A stretch of 40,139 nt of DNA from Deltaproteobacteria bacterium (GCA_021848385.1 JAJZUQ010000024.1:1-40139), one strand, 5' to 3'; shown: positions 23,309 to 32,785, numbered from the stretch's first letter. The notes: generated by a model not told the origin, from the letters alone. A program made the numbers and translations.

Positions 23309-25459
23309 CTACAGTTCCTTCTCCGCCACCGGCAGGGCGATGAAAAAAGAACTTCCCTTCCCCGGCTCGCTTTCGACCCAGACTTTCCCCTGATGGGTGT
23401 GGACTATCTCCCTGACCAGGGACAGACCAAGCCCGGTTCCGCCAATTGTCCGGCGGTCCGTGTTGTCCACGCGGTAGAACTTTTCGAATATCCGCTCCAA
23501 CTCCTCCGCCGGAATTCCTATCCCCTCGTCGCTCACGCTGACAACGACCATACCCCCCTTGAGACGGGCGGCAATGGTGACGGTGCCACCATTGGGCGAA
23601 TATTTGATGGCGTTGGAAATGAGATTGGTGATTGCGTGATACAGTTGTCTGCTGTCACCGCGCACTTTCGGCAGGTCGGCGGGGCAATCGGTAATGAGGC
23701 GATGTTTTTGCGAGGTTGACTGGAACAGGTCAACCGCCTCTTTCAGGACCGCTCCTATCTCCAGGGGCATGAAGGCGAAGGAGTGGTTCCGGGCACTCAG
23801 GCGCTGCAGGTCGAGAAAGTTTCCGATCAGGTCGTTGAGCCGCATCGCTTCACGCTGCATGGTGCCGAGATAGGTTTCCTGCTCTTGCCGAGGTAGTTTA
23901 TGCTCGAGCATGAACTCCGTAAAACCGAGTATGGCGGTCAGGGGGGTGCGCATTTCGTGGCTCACGGCGGAAACCATTTCGTCCTTGAGCCGCTCCATGT
24001 CCTTGTGCTCTGTGATGTCCACGGCAATCTCCATTCGCACCAGCTGCCCGTTGACCCAGCGGATCGCCTTGTCGGTGCACTGGTACCATCTGCCGGACCT
24101 GGCATTCTGGAGTTCCCATATACAGGGGGGGAGAGGTTCACCATCCTGCACCAGGCGGTCATTGGTGCAGAAGTCGCAGGGTTTGGTCCGCCCCTCCTGC
24201 AGAACCTCGTAGCAGAATTTATCCTGCCAGTCGCTGCCGAAAATGGAGGCGGCGTACTTGTTCATGTAGAGGAGCCGGTAATCCTCCATGTCGGCGACAT
24301 AGACGATGGCATTGAGGGAGTCAAAAATCGTGCTGATCTGGCTGAACTGGGTCAGCAGGGCGGTTTCGGCCCGCAGCCGCTCGGTTACATCGTTGGCTAG
24401 CACCAGTTTTGCCGCCTTGCCGTCGAAGGATAACGTATGAGAGGTGATTTCCACGTCGATCACCATACCATCTTTTTTCCGGTGTAGCCAGTAGCCGGAT
24501 TGGCCAAATCCGGGGGAAACCCGTGATATGCTGTCAAGGAGTCGGGGGATATCTTCGACAGGGCGGATATCCTTGATGGTCATGGCAAAGAACTCTTCAC
24601 GGGAATAGCCGTAGTGGATGACGGCCGCATCATTCACCGCAAGGAAGGCGAGGGATTCCAGGTCGTAGACCCACATGGGGTGAGGGTTGCTCTCAAACAG
24701 GAGACGGTAACGGGCTTCCGCGGCCTTCAGGTCGTCGACTCTATGCTTTCGCTCCAGTTCTGCAGCTGCCCGCACGGCGAAAATCCGGAACATCGCCTCT
24801 GCTTCGTCCCTCGATTCGAACGGACGGCAGTTCAGGATCGCCATAATCCCCATGACATGTCCATCCACATCCCGCAAGGGGGTGCCCATGTAGCTTTCCA
24901 CCCCCATGCCAACCAGCAGGTGGTCCTGGGGGAATTGCGCCGCTGCCCCTGAAGGGTGAAAGCACATCTTTCCTTCGCCGCTGACCACGTCCGCGCAGGG
25001 GGTCCCGGCCAGATCGTACTCGATGTTCTCCCTGGGGCTTCCCTTGCCGAATACGGCGATGGTTTTCACCTTCGTCATTCCTTCGCCGGTCAGGTTGCCG
25101 ACCAGGACATAATCGGCGTTCAGAAGCTCCGACAGTTTCCGGACGAGGGATTGGAAGAAGGCCTCTCCTGTTGCCGCCGATACTCCCTGGACGATCTCGA
25201 ACAGTTTGTCGTCCTTGCGTTGCAGGGCACTCATATAGCGATACACGAGAAGATAGAGCAGGATGGCGGTTACGACGGTGAACAGCCACCCCTTGATAAT
25301 CGATAAACGGGTGATGGTGGCCGGGTCCTTGATCAGCAGGTTAAGCGCCTCATCAGAAAGCAGGACCCAGAGACCGGCCACGACGGCGTAAACCAGTGCT
25401 ATCTTGAGAGGTATCAGGGCACCGTAGTTTTTACTCAGGACAGACGAGTGTTTTTTCAT
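23309..25459 (-). CDS. Membrane sensor histidine kinase with GAF and two PAS domains
   Basis: A 716-aa sensor kinase from the chosen start. Two transmembrane segments near the N-terminus ([13 protein letters not shown] and [16 protein letters not shown]) are followed by a GAF domain (about 90-255), a PAS domain (about 265-380), a second PAS domain with a cysteine cluster (CYEVL...PCDFC...PPC), HisKA with the phospho-acceptor His in [16 protein letters not shown], and HATPase with [21 protein letters not shown] and GGTGLGLSL. The frame opens 22 codons earlier, but ATG 25459 has AAGGA ten bases upstream. No response regulator is adjacent, so it is an orphan kinase. The clustered Cys in the second PAS might hold a metal or redox site; that is inference. 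Confidence 0.93.
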   Translation of the reverse strand: MKKHSSVLSKNYGALIPLKIALVYAVVAGLWVLLSDEALNLLIKDPATITRLSIIKGWLFTVVTAILLYLLVYRYMSALQRKDDKLFEIVQGVSAATGEAFFQSLVRKLSELLNADYVLVGNLTGEGMTKVKTIAVFGKGSPRENIEYDLAGTPCADVVSGEGKMCFHPSGAAAQFPQDHLLVGMGVESYMGTPLRDVDGHVMGIMAILNCRPFESRDEAEAMFRIFAVRAAAELERKHRVDDLKAAEARYRLLFESNPHPMWVYDLESLAFLAVNDAAVIHYGYSREEFFAMTIKDIRPVEDIPRLLDSISRVSPGFGQSGYWLHRKKDGMVIDVEITSHTLSFDGKAAKLVLANDVTERLRAETALLTQFSQISTIFDSLNAIVYVADMEDYRLLYMNKYAASIFGSDWQDKFCYEVLQEGRTKPCDFCTNDRLVQDGEPLPPCIWELQNARSGRWYQCTDKAIRWVNGQLVRMEIAVDITEHKDMERLKDEMVSAVSHEMRTPLTAILGFTEFMLEHKLPRQEQETYLGTMQREAMRLNDLIGNFLDLQRLSARNHSFAFMPLEIGAVLKEAVDLFQSTSQKHRLITDCPADLPKVRGDSRQLYHAITNLISNAIKYSPNGGTVTIAARLKGGMVVVSVSDEGIGIPAEELERIFEKFYRVDNTDRRTIGGTGLGLSLVREIVHTHQGKVWVESEPGKGSSFFIALPVAEKEL

Positions 25460-25698
25460 GCCATGTTGTTCCTTGCTCCATGAATCGGATGCTGACAGAC
25501 ATCGGGAGGCGGACGTGTCTTTCACGGAAGTGCGGGAAAAGAGTTAAGACGACGACCAGCCGGATTCCGGATAACGATTAACCCGAAGTATTGTACCAAA
25601 TAGGGAGCGGGTTGTCAGCTACTCGCTAAAACAACGGTGGCAATGGACAGCTCTGAAGGCGTCCCGGCTCCCGCTCACAAGACCAGTGGCAATGGAAC

Positions 25699-25727
25699 TT
25701 GACGCAAATTTTTGCATCAGGTAGTGT
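25699..25727 (+). promoter_or_regulatory. Possible promoter of the U32 peptidase gene
   Basis: TTGACG (25699-25704) and TAGTGT (25722-25727) are 17 bp apart and end seven bases before ATG 25734, implying a very short or absent leader. The 207-bp divergent region 25526-25733 holds nothing else recognisable apart from two copies of GTGGCAATGGA. Confidence 0.35.
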
Positions 25728-25733
25728 GAAAGG

Positions 25734-28130
25734 ATGTCATTTATCGCAACCGAACGGAAAAAACCGGAGCTTCTTTCCCCTGCGGGCTCGCTGGAAGCAT
25801 TCTTTGCCGCCATGGAAAAGGGGGCGGATGCCGTCTATGCGGGGCTCAGGGAATTCTCCGCCCGCGCCAAGGCGAAGAACTTCACTCTTTACGAAATGGA
25901 GCGGCTCACCGCCTACGCCCATTCGCTCTCCCGCCGGGTCTATGTCACGCTTAATACGCTGGTCAAGGAACAGGAGCTTCCCCAGCTGGTTGAGACCCTG
26001 GCCGCCCTCGAAGCCATGGGGACGGACGGGGTGATCCTCCAGGATATGGCGGTGGCCCGACTCATCCGCCGGCACTTTCCCTCCATCCCGCTCCACGCCT
26101 CTACCCAGATGACCATCCATAACTCCCTCGGCGTCCGTCAGCTGGAAGAGCTTGGCTTCGAGCGGGTTGTGCTCGCCCGGGAACTCCATATCGACGAGAT
26201 CGCAGCCATTGCCCGGCAGAGCAAGGCCGAAATTGAATGTTTCATCCACGGCGCCCTCTGTTTTTCCATTTCCGGACAATGCTACTTCTCCTCCTTCCTC
26301 GGCGGCCACAGCGGCAACCGGGGACGCTGCGCCCAGCCATGCCGCCGCCAGTACACCTATCGGGGGAAGGAGGGGTACTATTTCTCTACCAACGACTTTT
26401 CCTCCATCGACATGCTTCCCCAGCTCGTGGAGGCGGGTGTCGCCTCCCTGAAGATCGAGGGGCGGATGAAATCGGCTGAGTACGTGGCGAGCGTCATCGG
26501 CGCCTACCGGCTCGTCCTCGATGCCCCTCCCCACCGGCGTGACGAGGCAATAGCCACGGCCAAGGAGCTCCTGAAACTCTCCTTCGGCCGGGTTCCCACC
26601 AAGGGATTCCTTGCCTCCCACCAGCCGACCGACATTGCCACACCGTCCCTCAAGGGGGCCACCGGCCGCTTTCTCGGCGAGATCCGCACCATTCAGGGGG
26701 ATCGGATCAGCTTCGAGACCCGGGACCGGCTCCACGTGGGTGACCGGATCCGGGTCCAGCCGAAAAGCGACATGGCGGGGCGCGCCTTTACCATCAAGGA
26801 ACTGTATGCCGGCCGACAGCAGGTGAAGAATGTCCGGGAAAAAACCATCGTCAGCACCGTCTCCCCCTTCCCCGTCAAGATCGGGGACACGGTCTTCAAG
26901 GTTTCATCGGAAACTGCTTTCACCATGAGCGAGAGCGCCTGCAGGAAGCGACTGGATGGGGTGAAGGGGGGGAAGCTCCCCTGTGATCTCGATCTCTCGT
27001 TCGACGGTGAGGTCCTGCGGATTACAGCAAGGGTGGCGGGGTGCGAGATAATCGAGGAGTATCCCCTCGGCACCCTGGAGCCGGCCCGCACCAGCGAGAT
27101 GGCCGGCGTGCTCCGTGCCCAGTTCTCCCGTAGTGGCGATACCTCCTTTGAGCTGCGAAACCTCATGGCGCCCGGCTTTCCAAACGTACTTATCCCCCCG
27201 GCCCGGCTCAAGGATATCCGCCGACAGTTCTACCAAGCCCTTGCGGAACGTGTGCTTCCCGACCTGCAGAAGCGGCGGAATGTCACGAAACGGGCAGCCC
27301 TGGCCGAACTGGTCAAGCCGCGACCGGTACGGACTGCCCGGCGGAGCGAGCTCATCATTCGCCTGGAGTATCTGCGGGATTACCATCTGCTCCACCGGGA
27401 GGGGGTGGATGTCATCAGCCTCCCCGTCTCCCGGGCCAACCTCCACCAGTTGCCGCTCTTTGCCCGGAAACTGCGGGGGCGTGAAGAGCAGGTGCTTTGG
27501 CGTCTCCCCTTCATCATCTTCGATGAGGACCTCCCCTTCTACCGGCAGGGGGTGGAGCAGATCGTTGCGGCCGGCTTCCGGCGTTTCGAAGCGGCCAACC
27601 TCTCCCACTTTCCCCTCCTCAGGGCGGTTGGGGGCGGCCTGGCGGAGACTGCTTCGCTGGAGATCTCCACCGACTACCGGCTCTTCTCCCTCAACAGCCA
27701 GGCGCTCCTGTCCTGGCAGGAGCTGGGGGCGGTTGCGGCCACCCTCTATATCGAGGACGATGCTGAGAACATGAGGGAACTCCTGGCGGCGGACCTTGCC
27801 ATCGGCCGGCGGGTGCTGGTGTATGGCGGCGTCCCTGCCATAACCTCTAAGATCGCCATCCGGAGTGTCAAGAACGACGTCCCGGTTCTCTCCGACAGGG
27901 GGGACGGGTACGAGGTGGCGGTGAAAGACGGTCTGACGGTGGTTACCCCGACCCGTCGCTTCTCCCTCACCGCTTTTCGGGGGCGGCTGCTGGAGATGGG
28001 GTGCGACAGCTTCATCATCGACCTCTCCGGCGTTCCCCAGGAACAGTGGCCCCGCATTCTGGAGGCGTTCGGACGGGGGCAGGAGATCGCGGGAACGTCG
28101 GAGTTCAACTTCACCATGGGGCTTGTTTGA
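25734..28130 (+). CDS. Peptidase U32 family protein (RlhA-like, with DUF3656-type C-terminus)
   Basis: A 798-aa protein. The N-terminal 340 residues are the U32 barrel: ELLSPAGSLEAFFAAMEKGADAVYAG, then ASTQMTIHN, and the cysteine-rich CFIHGALCFSISGQCYFSSF through GRCAQPCRRQY, which probably binds an iron-sulfur cluster. KIEGRMKSAEYV closes the core. Long C-terminal regions with beta structure follow. U32 proteins of this architecture (E. coli RlhA) are needed for hydroxylation of a 23S rRNA cytidine rather than for proteolysis; TrhP acts on tRNA. Length and the extra domain favour the RlhA type. An RBS-like AAGG directly abuts the ATG, an unusual spacing. A heptamer repeat follows the stop. 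Confidence 0.88.
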   Translation: MSFIATERKKPELLSPAGSLEAFFAAMEKGADAVYAGLREFSARAKAKNFTLYEMERLTAYAHSLSRRVYVTLNTLVKEQELPQLVETLAALEAMGTDGVILQDMAVARLIRRHFPSIPLHASTQMTIHNSLGVRQLEELGFERVVLARELHIDEIAAIARQSKAEIECFIHGALCFSISGQCYFSSFLGGHSGNRGRCAQPCRRQYTYRGKEGYYFSTNDFSSIDMLPQLVEAGVASLKIEGRMKSAEYVASVIGAYRLVLDAPPHRRDEAIATAKELLKLSFGRVPTKGFLASHQPTDIATPSLKGATGRFLGEIRTIQGDRISFETRDRLHVGDRIRVQPKSDMAGRAFTIKELYAGRQQVKNVREKTIVSTVSPFPVKIGDTVFKVSSETAFTMSESACRKRLDGVKGGKLPCDLDLSFDGEVLRITARVAGCEIIEEYPLGTLEPARTSEMAGVLRAQFSRSGDTSFELRNLMAPGFPNVLIPPARLKDIRRQFYQALAERVLPDLQKRRNVTKRAALAELVKPRPVRTARRSELIIRLEYLRDYHLLHREGVDVISLPVSRANLHQLPLFARKLRGREEQVLWRLPFIIFDEDLPFYRQGVEQIVAAGFRRFEAANLSHFPLLRAVGGGLAETASLEISTDYRLFSLNSQALLSWQELGAVAATLYIEDDAENMRELLAADLAIGRRVLVYGGVPAITSKIAIRSVKNDVPVLSDRGDGYEVAVKDGLTVVTPTRRFSLTAFRGRLLEMGCDSFIIDLSGVPQEQWPRILEAFGRGQEIAGTSEFNFTMGLV

Positions 28131-28136
28131 AATACC

Positions 28137-28185
28137 GTTCAACGTTCAGGGTTCAATGTTCAAGGTTAAATGTTCAGGGTTGAAC
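28137..28185 (+). repeat. Heptamer tandem repeat, 7 copies of GTTCARN
   Basis: Seven adjacent 7-bp units read GTTCAAC, GTTCAGG, GTTCAAT, GTTCAAG, GTTAAAT, GTTCAGG and GTTGAAC. The array starts 6 bp after the stop of the U32 gene and ends 19 bp before the small frame upstream of hslO. The consensus differs from the other two heptamer repeats in the window, so only the unit length is shared. Confidence 0.85.
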
Positions 28186-28204
28186 AAGGTTTCGGAGGAT
28201 AGAA

Positions 28205-28279
28205 GTGGGTAGTTTGATGAGCACCTTGAAGAACTCTGCACTCAAGGAACTGGTGGGGCGTCTGGGAGGCTGCCGGTGA
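28205..28279 (+). CDS. Possible 24-aa upstream peptide coupled to hslO
   Basis: A GTG-started frame ([20 protein letters not shown] plus 4 residues) follows TCGGAGGAT at a good distance. Its TGA overlaps the GTG start of hslO as GTGA, the arrangement used for translational coupling. An ATG at 28217 offers a shorter version. The peptide has no known relatives that I can name; it may be a chance frame. Confidence 0.35.
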   Translation: MGSLMSTLKNSALKELVGRLGGCR

Positions 28280-29151
28280 GTGATTATCTGGTGCGGATCA
28301 TCAGTCGGTCCGGCAGTTTCCGTGCCCTGGCCTGTGTCAGCACGGAACTGGTCAGGGAGGGGTGCCGCCGCCACGAAACTCTTCCCACGGCGTCGGCCGC
28401 CCTGGGACGGGCACTGACCGGCGGCGTGCTCATGGGGGCGCTCCTCAAGACCGGTCAGCGGGTGGGACTAAAATTCGAGGGGAACGGGCCGATCCGGAAG
28501 ATTCTCGTGGAGGCGGAAAGCAATGGTGCGGTGCGTGGCTGCGTGGGAGTGCCGTCCATCAATCTTCCCCTCCGGGATGGCAGAGTGGATGTGGCGGGGG
28601 CGCTGGGGCGGGCAGGCTTTCTCACCGTCACCAAGGACCTGCGGATGAAGGAACCGTACCACGGCACGGTGCAGCTCTATTCGAGCGAGATCGCCGAGGA
28701 CCTGGCCTATTACCTTACCGACTCGGAGCAGGTGCCGTCGGCGGTCGGACTGGGGGTCTACCTGGAGCCGGATGGAAGCGTGGCGGCTGCGGGGGGCTTC
28801 CTGATCCAGGCCCTCCCCCCTCAGGACGATGCTGCCATTGACCGGCTCATGGGGCGAATTGCCGAACTCACCGCACTGTCAGAGCTCCTGCGCCAAGGTG
28901 AGACGCCGGAACAGCTCCTGGAGAGGCTGTTCGAGGGGATTCCCTACGACACCCTGGAAAAACGGGCGGTGGCCCTTGCGTGCTCCTGCAGCCGGGAAAA
29001 GATAGAGCGGGTGCTCATCTCCCTCGGCCGTGACGAACTGGCCAACATGCTGGAAACCCAGGGGGAGGCGGAGGTGACCTGCGAGTTCTGCAGGGAACGG
29101 TACCACTTCGACCGGGCCGATCTGGAGCGGCTACTGGCCGAACTGCCATGA
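28276..29151 (+). CDS. hslO: Redox-regulated chaperone Hsp33
   Basis: Hsp33 is a cytoplasmic holdase activated by oxidation and unfolding. The 291-aa product has the N-terminal core ([44 protein letters not shown]) and the C-terminal zinc switch with CSCS (Cys at about 235 and 237) and CEFC about 30 residues later, all four zinc cysteines being present. The start is GTG, with GGGAGG about 6 nt upstream. The start overlaps the stop of a short upstream frame, and the end overlaps the next gene by 4 bp (ATGA). Confidence 0.95.
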   Translation: MSDYLVRIISRSGSFRALACVSTELVREGCRRHETLPTASAALGRALTGGVLMGALLKTGQRVGLKFEGNGPIRKILVEAESNGAVRGCVGVPSINLPLRDGRVDVAGALGRAGFLTVTKDLRMKEPYHGTVQLYSSEIAEDLAYYLTDSEQVPSAVGLGVYLEPDGSVAAAGGFLIQALPPQDDAAIDRLMGRIAELTALSELLRQGETPEQLLERLFEGIPYDTLEKRAVALACSCSREKIERVLISLGRDELANMLETQGEAEVTCEFCRERYHFDRADLERLLAELP

Positions 29152-29708
29152 TCCTTGGAGAAGCTGATGGGACAACCGTCCATTTTGCGGGGCTCATGCT
29201 GGTCATCGTCCTGGCAGCCGTTCATGGCCGCATCGGTACCGCCGGCCCACTCTGGCAGATACTCTATGCCCTTCCCGCTACCCTGCTCCACGAGCTTTCC
29301 CATTTGCTTGTCGCCTTCGTCACCGGTGGCCACCCGACGGGCTTCAGCATCATCCCGACCCCCCGGTTCACCACGCTGACGGATGGCTCGGTGCGGCGCA
29401 GCTGGGTGCTCGGCTCGGTGACCATCCGCAATGCCGGCATCATCGCCTCATTGCCCACCGGCCTGGCGCCTCTCCTCCTCATCCCTATTGCCTGGTTTCT
29501 CTACCATCACTGGTTCGCCTGGTTTCCCGCTGACCTGTACCATACCCTGTGCCTCTATCTGACAGTCTATCTCTGCACGGCCGGCGCGATCCCCTCGATC
29601 CAGGACCTCCGGGTCGCCTTTTCCAGCCTTACCGGGGTGGCAATTTACGGCACGCTGCTGGCCCTTGCCTGGGTCTGGCGCGGCGAACTGGTGTCGCTGT
29701 TTTCCTGA
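29148..29708 (+). CDS. M50-like membrane protein
   Basis: A 186-aa integral membrane protein with an HExxH motif (His48-Glu49-x-x-His52 in [12 protein letters not shown]) at the start of a hydrophobic helix, as in M50 site-2-type proteases. About five hydrophobic segments are visible. A clear C-terminal NPxxD-like second metal motif is not seen, so peptidase activity is uncertain. The start overlaps the hslO stop (ATGA), so the two are translationally coupled; a link to membrane or protein quality control is plausible but inferred. Confidence 0.7.
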   Translation: MILGEADGTTVHFAGLMLVIVLAAVHGRIGTAGPLWQILYALPATLLHELSHLLVAFVTGGHPTGFSIIPTPRFTTLTDGSVRRSWVLGSVTIRNAGIIASLPTGLAPLLLIPIAWFLYHHWFAWFPADLYHTLCLYLTVYLCTAGAIPSIQDLRVAFSSLTGVAIYGTLLALAWVWRGELVSLFS

Positions 29709-29733
29709 ACTGGAGCCGCTGGAGGAATCGCCC

Positions 29734-30141
29734 ATGCTGCCATCTCCCCAATTCCCTCTGACTATTTTCTACGACGGCGCCTGCCGTGTCTGTGCCGCCG
29801 AGATGTCTCTCTACCGCAAGCGTGACCGGGCATCCCGGCTGATATTCGTTGACATCAGTGATCCAGCCTTCGGACCGGAACGCAACGGCATATCCCTGGC
29901 CGATTTCATGGCACAGATGCACGTCATTGATAATGGCGGAACGATATATCGAGGTATCGAAGGGTTCTGGGCCATCTGGCAGGCGTTTCCCGGCTCAACC
30001 TGGTATGGGTTCCTCGGCAGGCTGGTCATGCTGCCGGGGTTCAACTTTCTAGCCCGCGCCGGATATGCCATTTTCGCCCGCTACCGTCGCTACCTTCCCC
30101 GTCGGCATACCTGCGCAGATGGGACATGTCGGCTGGACTGA
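29734..30141 (+). CDS. DCC-family (DUF393) thiol-disulfide oxidoreductase-like protein
   Basis: A 135-aa protein starting MLPSPQFPLTIFYDGACRVC. The YDGxCxxC motif near residues 13-19 is the DCC signature (DxxCxxC), found in a thioredoxin-fold family of unknown physiological role. The C-terminus (about 100-120) has the aromatic and basic ARAGYAIFARYRRYLP stretch common in the family. GGAGGAA precedes ATG 29734. It is 25 bp after the M50-like gene, in the hslO operon; a thiol-linked protein in the same unit as Hsp33 is suggestive. Confidence 0.85.
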   Translation: MLPSPQFPLTIFYDGACRVCAAEMSLYRKRDRASRLIFVDISDPAFGPERNGISLADFMAQMHVIDNGGTIYRGIEGFWAIWQAFPGSTWYGFLGRLVMLPGFNFLARAGYAIFARYRRYLPRRHTCADGTCRLD

Positions 30142-30231
30142 AGGGTAAACATTGTAGCAACCGGTGGACTGTTTGAAGTCACGGAGGTTCCGGGGTAGAC
30201 TGGAACGAGGATAATGCAGAGGGGGACAGAC

Positions 30232-30681
30232 ATGATACCTCGACAATTCATGTTAGCTGTGGTGGTGGCGCTCGCGGTAGGGCTCATGCCCGTGTACGCC
30301 GGAAGCGCATGGGGTAGCGGGCCGGAGTGGGTGGAGGTGGATGCCATTCCTGACCATTCCACCTTTACGTACGACAAATCGGCCGTCGTCCGGCCGGCGG
30401 CGGGAATGGTCGGCGTGGTGATACGTCAGGTCTACCTGCCGGCGGGGAAGGCGGAGACGCTTAAACTTCTGGGGAACGCCAAAAAGTACGCAGGACTGGC
30501 CGTCTCCTTCTTCAGCTACGATATCGACTGCAAAGGTGAGAAGAGCCGCCTCACCCGGGTGGTTCACCGGGACGGAGAGGGAGGAGTCATTGCCGCGTTT
30601 GACCTGACGGGGAAGACCGATTGGGAGGATATCCCCCCCGATTCGCGACTCGACATGATTCGCGAGGTGGAGTGCAAATGA
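30232..30681 (+). CDS. Exported hypothetical protein (surface-adhesin-E-like)
   Basis: A 149-aa protein from ATG 30232, with a signal peptide (IPRQFMLAVVVALAVGLMPVYAGSA). The mature part, beginning EWVEVDAIPDHSTFTYDKSAVVR and with FSYDIDCKGEKSRLTRVV and a final REVECK, matches the general pattern of small periplasmic beta proteins annotated as surface-adhesin protein E. Two Cys may form a disulfide. ATG 30214 is an alternative start with GAGG close by, but GAGGGGGACAG before 30232 and the signal peptide favour the latter. Confidence 0.7.
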   Translation: MIPRQFMLAVVVALAVGLMPVYAGSAWGSGPEWVEVDAIPDHSTFTYDKSAVVRPAAGMVGVVIRQVYLPAGKAETLKLLGNAKKYAGLAVSFFSYDIDCKGEKSRLTRVVHRDGEGGVIAAFDLTGKTDWEDIPPDSRLDMIREVECK

Positions 30682-30697
30682 CGGGGGGATCGGGATT

Positions 30698-31063
30698 ATG
30701 ACCACGCGCCGATCGGATGAATACCGGCTGGTCTACTCTTCCGAGTCGGGGCGTATCTGCCCAGGCTGCGGCCAGCCGGCCGGGAAGTGCGTCTGCCGCA
30801 CAACGAAGACACTTCCGGCGGGGGACGGCATCGTTCGGGTAGGACGGGAGACCAAGGGGCGGGGTGGGAAATCGGTTATTACCATCAGAGGTCTCCCCCT
30901 GGACGAAGAGAAACTGAAGACCCTGGCGGGTGAACTGAAGCGGCGTTGCGGCACTGGCGGGACGGTCAAGGACGGCGTCATCGAGATCCAGGGGGAACAT
31001 CGTGATCTGCTGGTGGCCGAGCTGGAAAAGCGGGGGTATCGGGTGAAAAAGGCCGGAGGGTGA
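30698..31063 (+). CDS. yciH: SUI1/YciH-family translation factor
   Basis: A 121-aa homolog of eIF1. The C-terminal SUI1 domain has RVGRETKGRGGKSVITIRGL, KTLAGELKRRCGTGGTVKDG and IEIQGEHRD. The N-terminus has CPGCGQPAGKCVC, a small zinc-knuckle-like motif common in bacterial YciH. Bacterial YciH can affect initiation fidelity in vitro, but its role in the cell is unclear. It lies 16 bp after the exported protein gene and probably shares its transcript. The start follows a GGGGGGATCGGG tract. Confidence 0.92.
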   Translation: MTTRRSDEYRLVYSSESGRICPGCGQPAGKCVCRTTKTLPAGDGIVRVGRETKGRGGKSVITIRGLPLDEEKLKTLAGELKRRCGTGGTVKDGVIEIQGEHRDLLVAELEKRGYRVKKAGG

Positions 31064-31105
31064 CAAGTTAGTGAGGCATGGTATGCTTGCCTGGAGAGAC
31101 GATGA

Positions 31106-31134
31106 TTGTACTGAAACTCCGGTCGTGTTAGTAT
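31106..31134 (+). promoter_or_regulatory. Sigma-70 type promoter of the receiver-GGDEF gene
   Basis: TTGTAC (31106-31111) and TAGTAT (31129-31134) are 17 bp apart; a start near 31141 gives a leader of about 55 nt. AAGGGA precedes ATG 31196. Confidence 0.5.
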
Positions 31135-31195
31135 GTTAGAAAAAATTCACCTATGGTGGTATTCCCCCTCACGGGTTAAGACTTAAGGGAATCAT

Positions 31196-32104
31196 ATGAA
31201 GTTATTGATTGCAGAAGATGATGTCAGTCTTCGAAATCTTCTGAAACTGTACTTGTCCCGATGGGGTTATGAAGTGATTGAGACCCAGGATGGCAACGAG
31301 GCATGGCAGGCGCTTACGTGCGGGGATGCACCCCGGCTCGCCCTTCTGGACTGGCTGATGCCGGGAATGAATGGTGTAGATATCTGCCGGAAGGTCAGAG
31401 CGGAACTGAAGGAACCCTATACCTATATAATTCTCCTGACCGGCCAGCATAAGGAGGAGGATATTATCGCCGGCATGGAATCGGGTGCTGATGATTACAT
31501 TACCAAGCCATTCAAGAGCAACGAACTGAGGGTGCGCCTTCGTGCCGGGAGGCGCATCCTGGAGTTGCAGGATGAACTGCTTGCGGCACAGGAAATACTC
31601 CGGGCGAAGGCTTCCCGTGATTCCCTCACCGGGCTCTGGAACCATGCGGAGATCTATCGTATCCTCGTGGACGAACTGGCACGGGCAAAGCGGGAAGATA
31701 CCAGCGTCAGCGTGATAATGGCCGACCTGGACAATTTCAAAATGATCAATGACACTTACGGCCATTTGGTGGGGGATGCGGTGCTCCGCCAGTCTTCGGA
31801 ACGGATGCTTTCCCTCATGCGCTCCTATGATTATGTGGGGCGCTACGGAGGGGAGGAATTCCTCATCGTCATGCAGGGATGTGATCGGAAGGATGCCGAA
31901 GGGCTTGCAGAGCGGCTCCGCTGTTCCATATGCAGTGAACCGATGGATACCCCGGAGGGGATGATACCGGTCACCATAAGCCTTGGCGTCTCGATGAGCA
32001 GTCCGGACAACCAGCGGGACGCAAACGCACTGGTCAAGGCAGCCGATATGGCCCTCTACCGGGCAAAGGGAAACGGTCGCAATCGGGTGGAGATGGACAG
32101 CTGA
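31196..32104 (+). CDS. Response regulator with GGDEF diguanylate cyclase output
   Basis: A 302-aa protein. Residues 1-120 are a receiver (acidic pair in IAEDD, phospho-acceptor Asp52 in LLDWLMPG, Lys in ITKPFK). Residues about 140-300 are a GGDEF domain with the active-site GGEEF at 218-222, and the inhibitory I-site RSYD at 209-212 exactly five residues before it. Both suggest an active, product-inhibited cyclase making cyclic di-GMP upon phosphorylation. Helix-linker residues 115-140 resemble the coiled dimer stalk of PleD/WspR-type enzymes. No cognate kinase is adjacent. Confidence 0.95.
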   Translation: MKLLIAEDDVSLRNLLKLYLSRWGYEVIETQDGNEAWQALTCGDAPRLALLDWLMPGMNGVDICRKVRAELKEPYTYIILLTGQHKEEDIIAGMESGADDYITKPFKSNELRVRLRAGRRILELQDELLAAQEILRAKASRDSLTGLWNHAEIYRILVDELARAKREDTSVSVIMADLDNFKMINDTYGHLVGDAVLRQSSERMLSLMRSYDYVGRYGGEEFLIVMQGCDRKDAEGLAERLRCSICSEPMDTPEGMIPVTISLGVSMSSPDNQRDANALVKAADMALYRAKGNGRNRVEMDS

Positions 32105-32173
32105 TGGCAAGGTTGTGCCGGCGCAGGACGTTCATGTTTTACGATAAACAGTTGATTTGGGGGGGATGGTGAA

Positions 32174-32536
32174 TTGGTAAATGAGAAGAAACCAGTACTC
32201 CACCCATCTCCGCAGGACCCTTCGCACGAAGCCGTCGAAATAGATATCACTATTCATGTGTTTACGGTGTCGGCGACTTTGGTCGGTGTCTGTCTCACGG
32301 TGATCGGCATTTTCATCATGAATCGCCGTCTCTCTCATGTAAAAAGCTATGGCGAGGAATTGCTCGCTTTAGATGCGCTCCTGTTCCTGAGTTCGTGCAT
32401 CATTTCTTACTCCTCGTTGAGGCTGCGGCGTAAGGGGAGGCGGCATCGGCTGGAGCGATTAGCTGAAGAGGTGTTCTTTACCGCTCTTACGTTTATGGTC
32501 TTAATTTGCATATTAATTATCTATGAGTTGGTATGA
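32174..32536 (+). CDS. Small membrane protein, unknown function
   Basis: A 120-aa protein with three hydrophobic stretches (VFTVSATLVGVCLTVIGIFIM, split here by residue limits; LLALDALLFLSSCIISYSS; FFTALTFMVLICILIIYEL) joined by basic loops. It starts with TTG at 32174; GGGGGG at 32158-32165 is the likely ribosome-binding tract and no ATG lies nearby in frame. It begins 69 bp after the cyclase gene and may share its transcript. No family is recognised. Confidence 0.65.
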   Translation: MVNEKKPVLHPSPQDPSHEAVEIDITIHVFTVSATLVGVCLTVIGIFIMNRRLSHVKSYGEELLALDALLFLSSCIISYSSLRLRRKGRRHRLERLAEEVFFTALTFMVLICILIIYELV

Positions 32537-32573
32537 GCCGACGGGGTGATAGATAAAAATTCTTGACGAAATG

Positions 32574-32596
32574 CCCGCTGCATGAGCGGGTTTTTT
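32574..32596 (+). terminator. Intrinsic terminator 1 of a cluster
   Basis: CCCGCT (32574-32579) pairs with AGCGGG (32585-32590) around GCATG, followed by six T. It follows the small membrane protein gene by 37 bp. Confidence 0.8.
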
Positions 32597-32712
32597 CGTT
32601 GGCATCTGTCAGAAGGAAATCTATCCCGTTGTCGCGATTACGCGGCATAGGTGGTGCCCCTTTTCCCTCTTTTTTCTTCTTGCTATCGGGAAAAGACGAA
32701 AAGCTCTCTATG

Positions 32713-32736
32713 GCCTGCCCTGCGCAGGCTTTTTTT
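32713..32736 (+). terminator. Terminator-like hairpin 2 of a cluster
   Basis: GCCTGC (32713-32718) pairs with GCAGGC (32724-32729) around CCTGC, followed by seven T. No gene precedes it closely on the plus strand, so an unannotated small transcript may end here. The stretch 32537-33086 otherwise holds no convincing gene. Confidence 0.6.
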
Positions 32737-32785
32737 GTTTAACGCCGCGGTAAGGCGCCCCTTGCCCTTTTCAGCCATATTCCCC

